Position numbers and translations under genes: made by a program. Shown one piece after another: positions 57,421 to 64,000 of a stretch of DNA of 64,000 bases. Location: NCBI GenBank assembly GCA_016806645.1, contig JACSYO010000503.1, positions 2,992,501 through 3,056,500 on the forward strand, read 5' to 3'. Each line of letters starts with the position of its first letter. Within the stretch, counting starts at the first letter, position 1. The notes under the pieces are model-generated. The model had not been told where the DNA came from. It worked only from the letters and a program-made list of their open reading frames with translations, and made no database searches. The stretch is from Ophiodon elongatus (taxonomy: Eukaryota; Chordata; Actinopteri; Perciformes; Hexagrammidae).

Positions 57421-59330
57421 TCTTTTTTTTTTTTTTTTGTCTTTTTTTTAAAAAGAGGACGCTTGTCTCTAATAGTCTGCGTCTTAATAAGCACGAATGG
57501 CGGCGACACAGAAGAGTTATTCTGTGACATGTGTCGCCCTGCGGGAGGAGGAGGGGAGCGGGGGGGGGGGCAGCCGGGATAACATAAGCACTTTGTGATG
57601 GAGGAATTTTAATTTGGCCTAAATGAGCATTACAAACACAGCTAGAGAGAGATGGGGGGGAGAGGAGGGAGAGGGGGGAGGGCGGGGAGGGAGGGGGGGA
57701 ATGCCGGGCCTAGTGCCACTGAGCCGCCTGCATTGTGCTGTTTTTTTTTGTTTTCAAACTTGACCACTTGTTTCCTCTTTGCCTCTGCAGTTCGCCTCCT
57801 TCTGTTTTCCTCTTCTTTTTTTTTCCCGACCGGCACACCTGCAGCCTGCCTCGCGCTTGGCATGAATTTCCCAACGATTCCCCAGGCTTTTACCGATTTG
57901 ACAAATTAAATCGTTCTTTTCCGCTTTTTGGGCACAGATGGTTTTGTCTGCGTGCTCGGAGCCCTGTTTCCACAGCCGGCATATGCTGCTTATTCCTGTT
58001 TACCCGAACGCAACGCTTAACGCTGAAGCAGTGATTGCAACTGTCGTTAAATTACTTAAAATTTGAAGTAAGGTTTTCTGGTCTACCACGTTTGTTTTGA
58101 TGCGTGTTGATTCAATAAATATTTCCTTTTGATTTTCACATCCATTACGCGAGGTGTCTGAGCATGTTGTATTTTTATATAAATAGTAATAGTAAGTAGA
58201 TCCTGTTGCTGTCTTTGTCTTGGTCTTCCAAAAATGTTGGAAAAGACTTTTGAAAAATATGTCTTGTTTTTTACTTTTTTAATGAAATAAATTTATGATG
58301 AATAACCCCATGAGATGTACCATGGGGGTCCTCAACGACAATTATACAATACTAACACAATTAGACAAAACATTTAACAAAACAACAGCAAGATAATTAA
58401 ACAACATCAAATAGGACAAAGAATAAAAAATACAAAATAAATATGAAATACAAAATCAGGAGGTCATACTCAAACAATGGATCATTCTTTCATAGGTTAT
58501 AGAAAAGCATTAATGGCAGTGATAGCATTAAGTAATAGTCACAAGGCATTATTATATTAGACATATAATAGACGTAATTCTGTCATTATGGACATGCACA
58601 ACTGATTTTGATGTGACAACACTACGTTTAACGGTGAATTGTTGAGTTCAGGCAGAAAAAGCACCTGTTCAGGTCTCTGGAAACATTGTGGTTTGGGTTA
58701 AAATAACCACTTTGTGAAGGTTAGGGGACCTTCGTTGTCAAGGTTAAAGTAAAAAACATTTAAAAATAAGGTTACGGAACAATCGTGGTCATGCTTTAAA
58801 GTCTCTCACCCCTTCTGCCATCCACGTTTTGCTTTTGGCTTTATTACTTTGTGAGTTTTTAGGGGATGTTTGTATATTTATTCATGTGTTCATAAACTAT
58901 TCTACATGGAGTGTTTAAGTGTGTAGCATTTTAATTGTTTAACGCTGTGATTAACAGTGTTTTTTCACGTCGTGTGTGTGTGTTTGTTGACCTGGATGTC
59001 AACGCGATGAACACGATGGATGCAGCTGTGTTTAAGTGACTTGACATAGCATTAACCCCAGCTGCCCACCAGTAGACTCATTACAAACTCACGCTGTTGA
59101 GCCAACAAAGCCCCATTTCCATTGAGATCCCTGAGACACCAAACGTTGTTTATCAGTGCGTTCGACTTGCGTAGGAGCGAGAGCTAGGAGGAGAATTCTA
59201 AGTGCCCAAACAAACTACACAGAGTTTGTTCAACATCTGGAAAAAGTGTATTTGACAGACTGCTGCAGCCATAAAAAAATCATGCAGCCTCTGGCTTGAA
59301 TATTTATTATAAATCTTCATAGAAATAGAA
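57420..59330. other. Gene-free stretch
   Basis: Has a T-run (57424-57438), a G-rich block at 57650-57705 and an AT-rich block at 58275-58480. The latter (gagatgtaccatgggggtcc, then acaat-rich) may be a retroelement 3' end. No exon is recognised. Confidence 0.45.
58675..58805. repeat. Probable interspersed repeat (GGTTAAAATAACC words)
   Basis: Related by short words to 45385-45510. The copies are short and diverged. Confidence 0.4.
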
Positions 59331-59364
59331 GAGTAGTTCAACGGTTGAATTTCCATTCAAATTA

Positions 59365-59790
59365 ACAAAACAGGACGGTCAGGCCGGCGGCTATTTGTAT
59401 GTGTACCGTTGCCGTAGCGACTGTTGAATGCGGCTAACTTACGTATAAACTAACTCACTGACTTCAGGTAGTAAGACACACAACATGCAGTGGAGCAGTA
59501 GCGCTACGAAGCGTAGAGAGAGCCGGAGTAAATGAGGAACATTTAACAACTTAATGCTTCATTCACGCGCTCCTGTCACAGCGTAGGAAGGCGCCTTGCT
59601 ATCGCCAGCAGACACATTCGCTTTAAATCATGGCAGAAGTAGCAAACTAGCGAGCTAACTAACAGACAGCAGGCTAACTAGCTAGTTAGCTAGCTCGCTA
59701 GTTAGCCAGTTAGCTCGTTAGTTAGCTAGTTAGCCAGCTTGCTAATTCCACCATGCTTTACTGCTACACTGGTTACAGAACATGAGCTGA
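59365..59790. repeat. GTTAGCTAG-rich interspersed repeat
   Basis: Relative of 11480-11815 (shared caggacggtcag, gcggctaacttac and gtggagcagtagcg). A run of about 90 bases of GCTAGTTAGC words (59650-59740) is flanked by a 'ccaccatgctt' word. It also shares 'ctacactggttacagaacat' with copies A and B at 49 and 54.7 kb. Confidence 0.65.
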
Positions 59791-60327
59791 ACAGCGGGCT
59801 CTTGGCTTGTGTGTTGTTACCACGGCAACTGACAACAATCGCCTTTTTTATACCGTACGAGTCAAAAAAAGACCACGGAAAAAAACAGTCTAATATCCGT
59901 TACTTCTCTCATATTTCTATGCATATCATCAATAATGAACTTGAACAGGCTGCGAGGTGAATAAGATGCTGTCAGACAAAGAGCAATACGATTATTTAAA
60001 CAACCCTTTGAGCTACTTAAGGGTGAAACAGACGGGCGGGGTGGGGGGGGGGGGCATGTTAAGGGTACAATATTGATACGTGATTAACTAAACTTGTGTG
60101 AATGTACTGTAGTATTCTACTGTGAATAACAGACCTCAGACCCGCCCCGCTCTCTGGGTGCTGCTTCAGAGGGAGTTGCTGCTTAATGACCCTGATGATT
60201 ATCTTAAGTGTGATGCATCTTGGCCCAACCTCAGGCTGGGAAAAGAAAACACGCACAGAATCAGTGAGTCTGCTCCATCTTCAGGGTGCCATTTCCTCAA
60301 GAATGATGACAGATTTGCATCCGTTTC

Positions 60328-60336
<9 letters not shown>

Positions 60337-60362
<26 letters not shown>
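60337..60362. repeat. (TC)n microsatellite
   Basis: Pure CT run, followed by a (CAC)n triplet run at 60402-60440. The open frame through both (60122-60508) is Ser- and His-rich and I do not regard it as a gene. Confidence 0.9.
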
Positions 60363-60365
<3 letters not shown>

Positions 60366-60639
60366 GCTGCAGCGCTGCCGGTTACAGGGAGAAGGAGTAT
60401 CACCCCCACCACCACCACCACCACCACCTCCACCACCACCCCTCATCTCTGGATATCGCAGAGAGCAAGCAAAACATTGTGACTGGTTCACCTCGAGCAC
60501 GAGCGTGAGACTGGGAAGAGGAAGAAGAAGAAAGAAAAAAAAAAAAAGCAACAACGACCGGACGGGACCTCGGCCCTTGGAACCAGCGTGACATCAGTAA
60601 ACAAACCCCGCAGGGTTGAGACTGGAGTTGGCGAATGAG

Positions 60640-62400
60640 TAAGTCGTGGCCCAAAATGATTGCCTTAATTACTACGCATATACAGATGTACGAAGTGATG
60701 AAACTAAGAGACTTATAGTTCAGAGTTCGAAGATGTTTTTTTTTTTTTTCCTTTACATGTGAAAAAAAAAAAAAAAAAAAAAAAAGTGTCTTGTAAGGAA
60801 AACAGATGTGAATATTTTAATATGATAGAGATAACGTTTTCGGTTGTAACGTCGACATAATGTTTTAGTTGGGTCGGCTTCGTAGGTGTCATCGGTTACT
60901 AAATGGTGAGTTTGCTCTCTGCTCGTGTGCAGTCAGCAGTGCGACTTAATCTATTTTTTATCTCGTTTCATATTGTCGACCAAACAAGGCTGGCCTGAGT
61001 TGCTCTCACTCAAACGCTGGCGACAAACTCTTAATTCACATGGTGTCATAACACGTGAAAATCCTCATTCAGAAAGTGTATAGAGGGCTGGGAGAGAAAT
61101 ACAAGACATATATATCTATATAGATTTATATAGACATATATAGATCTATATAGATAAACTGGCTCAATGCGACACACTGAAATACATCAGAAGAATATCC
61201 TCTTACATTAAGATCCACTTACACTAAAGCAAAGATGTCAGGCACATAAACACCATCATAAATATCTGCCACACTCACTTTCTATCAGAAAGGCAGCGGG
61301 GGGAACTCGCCGGGCTTTCACCGTCAAGACGAAATACCTTCGGTTTTTTTCTCAGATGCAAATTTAGAGCTGACCAGCTGCTTTGTTGATATGTTTTCAC
61401 TTTAACTGTATGCAAAAGTAACATGGACGTGTGTTATATATTTTTTTAAACCTAGCCTTGATAATTACATAACCAAAGGTGAAACCCTGAATTTATTGTA
61501 TGTTGTGGACTTCTGGAAAATGTTGTGATAGATGCACACTGAATAGGAAAAAAAAAAATGTAAATAGCCGACATTTATACTTGTGTGTCCTACGATGTGT
61601 TGCAGATAAGAGTAATTTGAGACTTTATACTTTCTTTGACTGTTATGACCATCGACCATCGTCACCTGTGTTCGGTTCGTCCTCGCTGATACAATCGTGT
61701 CGTTGTGAATGCTGCTCCAACATTCTTCATCCATTTTGGCAGTTTTTTTTTTTAAATTAATTAATTATTCTTTCTTTCTTTTTTTTTTTTTTTACATACT
61801 GCACATTAATTAAAAGTCCACCTACTCATTCATTTGGCAAACTGAAACATGAGGTTTGTGCAGTTCATTCAGAGAAGCAGTGGATTGTGTTCAATCTCTA
61901 GGACCTGCGATGTTGCCCAGTGAATGACATGATTAGAAGTTGCCAGTATTTTAGCCTTCGGAAGTAGTAGATATATCACATATTTTAATGAAGACGATGT
62001 TTTATTTTCCTACATTTCCCTTAAAAAACCTTTACATACTGTGTTCGCTATAATGGCACTTGAATTTAGAGCTCTTGATCTACGTGTCTTTTCCCTCTGA
62101 CCCCTTAAGAAAATCCAAAGTTCACATTTTTGCTCTTTTTTTCCGAAAATTCGTATCCGTAATTACCTCAATAATAGTATCCCTCAGAAAAGCTGTTTAC
62201 TGAATGTTCCAGATGTTTCCTTCGTGTCAGAAAAAAAAAACGTTACCACAAGAGTTTTAAAATAGACGTTAATAGTTTACTTGGGAAAAATGTTTTTATT
62301 GGGAAGGAGTGGATACAAATTAAGTTTTTCATCTCCGCGTACCAAAAGTTTTAACGGGAATACCAGAATACTCCGTTATTGGCTCTGTTCAACTAGCTAG
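60640..62400. other. Gene-free stretch
   Basis: A and T homopolymers at 60734-60750, 60763-60785 and 61778-61793, and a (tatagatc)-type repeat at 61110-61155. No exon recognised. Confidence 0.45.
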
Positions 62401-62414
62401 CTGCCCCCCCCTTA

Positions 62415-62445
62415 GTCTTTATGCTAAGCTAAGCTAATAAGCTGC
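62415..62445. repeat. Fragment of the TTAGCTTAGC foldback element
   Basis: agtctttatgctaagctaag matches the right end of 3417-3608. Confidence 0.65.
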
Positions 62446-62551
62446 TGGTTATAGATACATATTTACTGTACAGACATGAGAGTGGTGGGGTTTTTGTTGC
62501 CGTAAGACTGAGAACCAGCGTGTTTACCAAGATGTAGGATTATTGCTTTAG

Positions 62552-63282
62552 AAGGTCCGGTGTGTGGGAGTTAGCGGCCTCTAGTGGTGAGGTTGCAGAT
62601 TGCAACCAACTGAAAAACCCTCCGCTCAACGCTCTCCCTTTCCAAGGAGCTGTGATGTCTTTCAGGACCTTTTGATTCAGAGAGAACTACGGTGGCCTTC
62701 AGGTTGATGTAAAAAAAGGCGCGAGGCTTTCTCTAAAGCCAGAGTTTGGTTTGGTTTGTCCTTTCTGGGCTACTGTAGAAACACGGCGGAGCAAGATGGC
62801 GGACTCCTTAAAGAGGACCCGCTTAATAAGTAGATTTGAAGTGCTCATTAAAAGGTAACGAAACACAAAAACTGAGGAATTCGACACCAACAGCTAGATT
62901 TAGAGCCCTTCATTTTACAAAAGGATGGAACGCTTTGTTTCATAACCGTGTCTTTGATTAAAGAAAATAGCGCATTGTTGTGTTACATCAAATCTATTGA
63001 TATTCATTCAATTTTGACTATATTTCTTATGAATTGTTGATATTTTATTCGCCCACCGTATGATTAGACACTTTTTCTGGTGACAAAATGTGGTTCAACC
63101 GTAAAAACACAGAATAAAAAAAATAAGTAAAAACATAAAAAATAAAAATAAAACGGATGTGGAAACAAATAAAACAGATTTCACAAGGCCCTATTTCAGG
63201 TGATTATACACTGAAACATAGTTATATCATATTCCATTTCTGCGAACACACCCCCACCTAAATCCTACCCACTGGACCTTTG
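62552..63282. mobile_element. Non-autonomous DNA transposon with about 22-bp terminal inverted repeats
   Basis: The left end aaggtccggtgtgtgggagt is the imperfect reverse complement of the right end cctaaatcctacccactgga(cctt) at about 63257-63280. The body has agcggcctctagtggtgagg, a YY1-like AAGATGGCGG near 62794, and ttccatttctgcgaacacac. I recognise these landmarks from a common percomorph element. It has no coding capacity. Confidence 0.75.
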
Positions 63283-63289
63283 AGAGGTA

Positions 63290-64000
63290 ATTTAAATGAC
63301 AATTTAAATGACAATATAACCAATATAACAGTCTGTATTTATATATTTTCAGAAGTGATTTTATTACACTAATCTTGCCAGATCACGAGCCTCAAGCACA
63401 AGCTGTTCCAGGACCTAAGGGGCTCGGGCCGGCAGAGATCTCAGTTCTGAGTCGGGGTTGATGTAGCAAGTCCAGATGCACAACTATCACACCAACAGCC
63501 AACGGTAGCCGGAAGACGCCGATTGAATTTGTGGGAGGCAAATTTAATCTATTTGGCGATACGTTCAGCTAAAGTAGGGTTTCATCACGAAGCAGCACAA
63601 AAGACGCTAATCCAAAGAGCAACATACGCCCGCAGGTTACCGGGGGGGGGGAGCGAGAACAGGATCAGGCCGATTGATCCTCGAGGCAGCACATCCAATC
63701 AAGCGCAAAACAAACGAGCACCAAAGGAGACCGAAAGAAAAGCCGTTGAACTGGACAGTCTCTAACCCATTTCCTCAATCTGTGAATTAAAAAAACATTT
63801 ATTTGATTAGTGGCTGCAATCTTTGTCGAGTTCACTTCAAACTGCTTTCATCGGGAGATCGGCAGTAACCCAGAGAAAGGGCGGCGCGCTGTAATGTCTG
63901 AAGCGGGAAAGATAATAACGGTCGATAGGTAGATTTTTAAGCAGATTGAATATTACAGGAAGGAAAAAGTAATTTATCCTCGCGTGTCGGTTGAATGAGA
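63290..64000. other. Intergenic, no gene recognised
   Basis: A G-run at 63642-63650. An open frame at 63523-63765 has no known domain. The window ends here without a gene. Confidence 0.45.

Noticed and set aside
60122..60508. 128-codon frame ending in a His run
   Set aside because: Second half comes from (TC)n and (CAC)n tracts; the first half matches nothing I know and no splice or promoter context supports it.

Overview
The window is nuclear DNA from a ray-finned fish, most likely a percomorph teleost. The evidence is two vertebrate genes recognised from their translations, plus many short interspersed repeats that I associate with percomorph genomes. Gene density is low, and simple-sequence tracts such as CA/GT, TA, TAGA and GA are very frequent. 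Apart from these two genes and one unexplained 91-codon open segment, none of the remaining open frames I inspected looks coding; many of them sit in repeats.

Gene content. (1) On the minus strand, at about 4.57-6.1 kb, lies fshb, the follicle-stimulating hormone beta subunit. It has two coding exons (5110-4934 and 4836-4630) joined by a 97-bp phase-0 intron. I infer a non-coding first exon near 6.03-6.07 kb, with a TATA-like box and a steroidogenic factor 1 (SF-1/NR5A) type site just upstream. (2) On the plus strand lies kcna4 (Kv1.4, A-type shaker potassium channel). It has a single 715-codon coding exon (15697-17844), a GC-rich promoter region (about 13.8-14.2 kb), a predicted 286-bp intron in the 5' UTR, and poly(A) signals from 18.25 kb. 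The two genes lie head to head about 8-9 kb apart. As I recall, FSHB and KCNA4 are also near neighbours in the human genome, so this looks like conserved vertebrate synteny. They work in different cells (pituitary gonadotropes versus neurons and heart), so insulation between them is an interesting question.

Layout. 0-4.5 kb: minisatellite, an orphan 91-codon open segment with a splice acceptor (1792-2067), a tandem array of CTCF-like motifs (2166-2472) and foldback repeats. 4.5-6.2 kb: fshb, with a large AT microsatellite in its first intron. 6.2-13.7 kb: repeats and possible conserved non-coding DNA. 13.7-18.5 kb: kcna4. 18.5-64 kb: a long stretch without recognisable genes. It holds simple repeats, two more CTCF-motif arrays of the same element (21.5 and 37.8 kb), LINE 3' ends, several minisatellites, non-autonomous DNA transposons, a large inverted repeat pair (48.5-49.7 and 54.3-55.0 kb) and some low-repeat stretches that could be enhancers.

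The most interesting structure is a dispersed element carrying 2 to 5 tandem 73-bp units. Each unit contains a near-perfect vertebrate CTCF core in the same orientation. Two of the three copies continue into a downstream part with a YY1-like AAnATGGCGAC motif. The arrays lie on both sides of the fshb-kcna4 pair. I found no prokaryote-type systems, CRISPR arrays, tRNA or rRNA genes.
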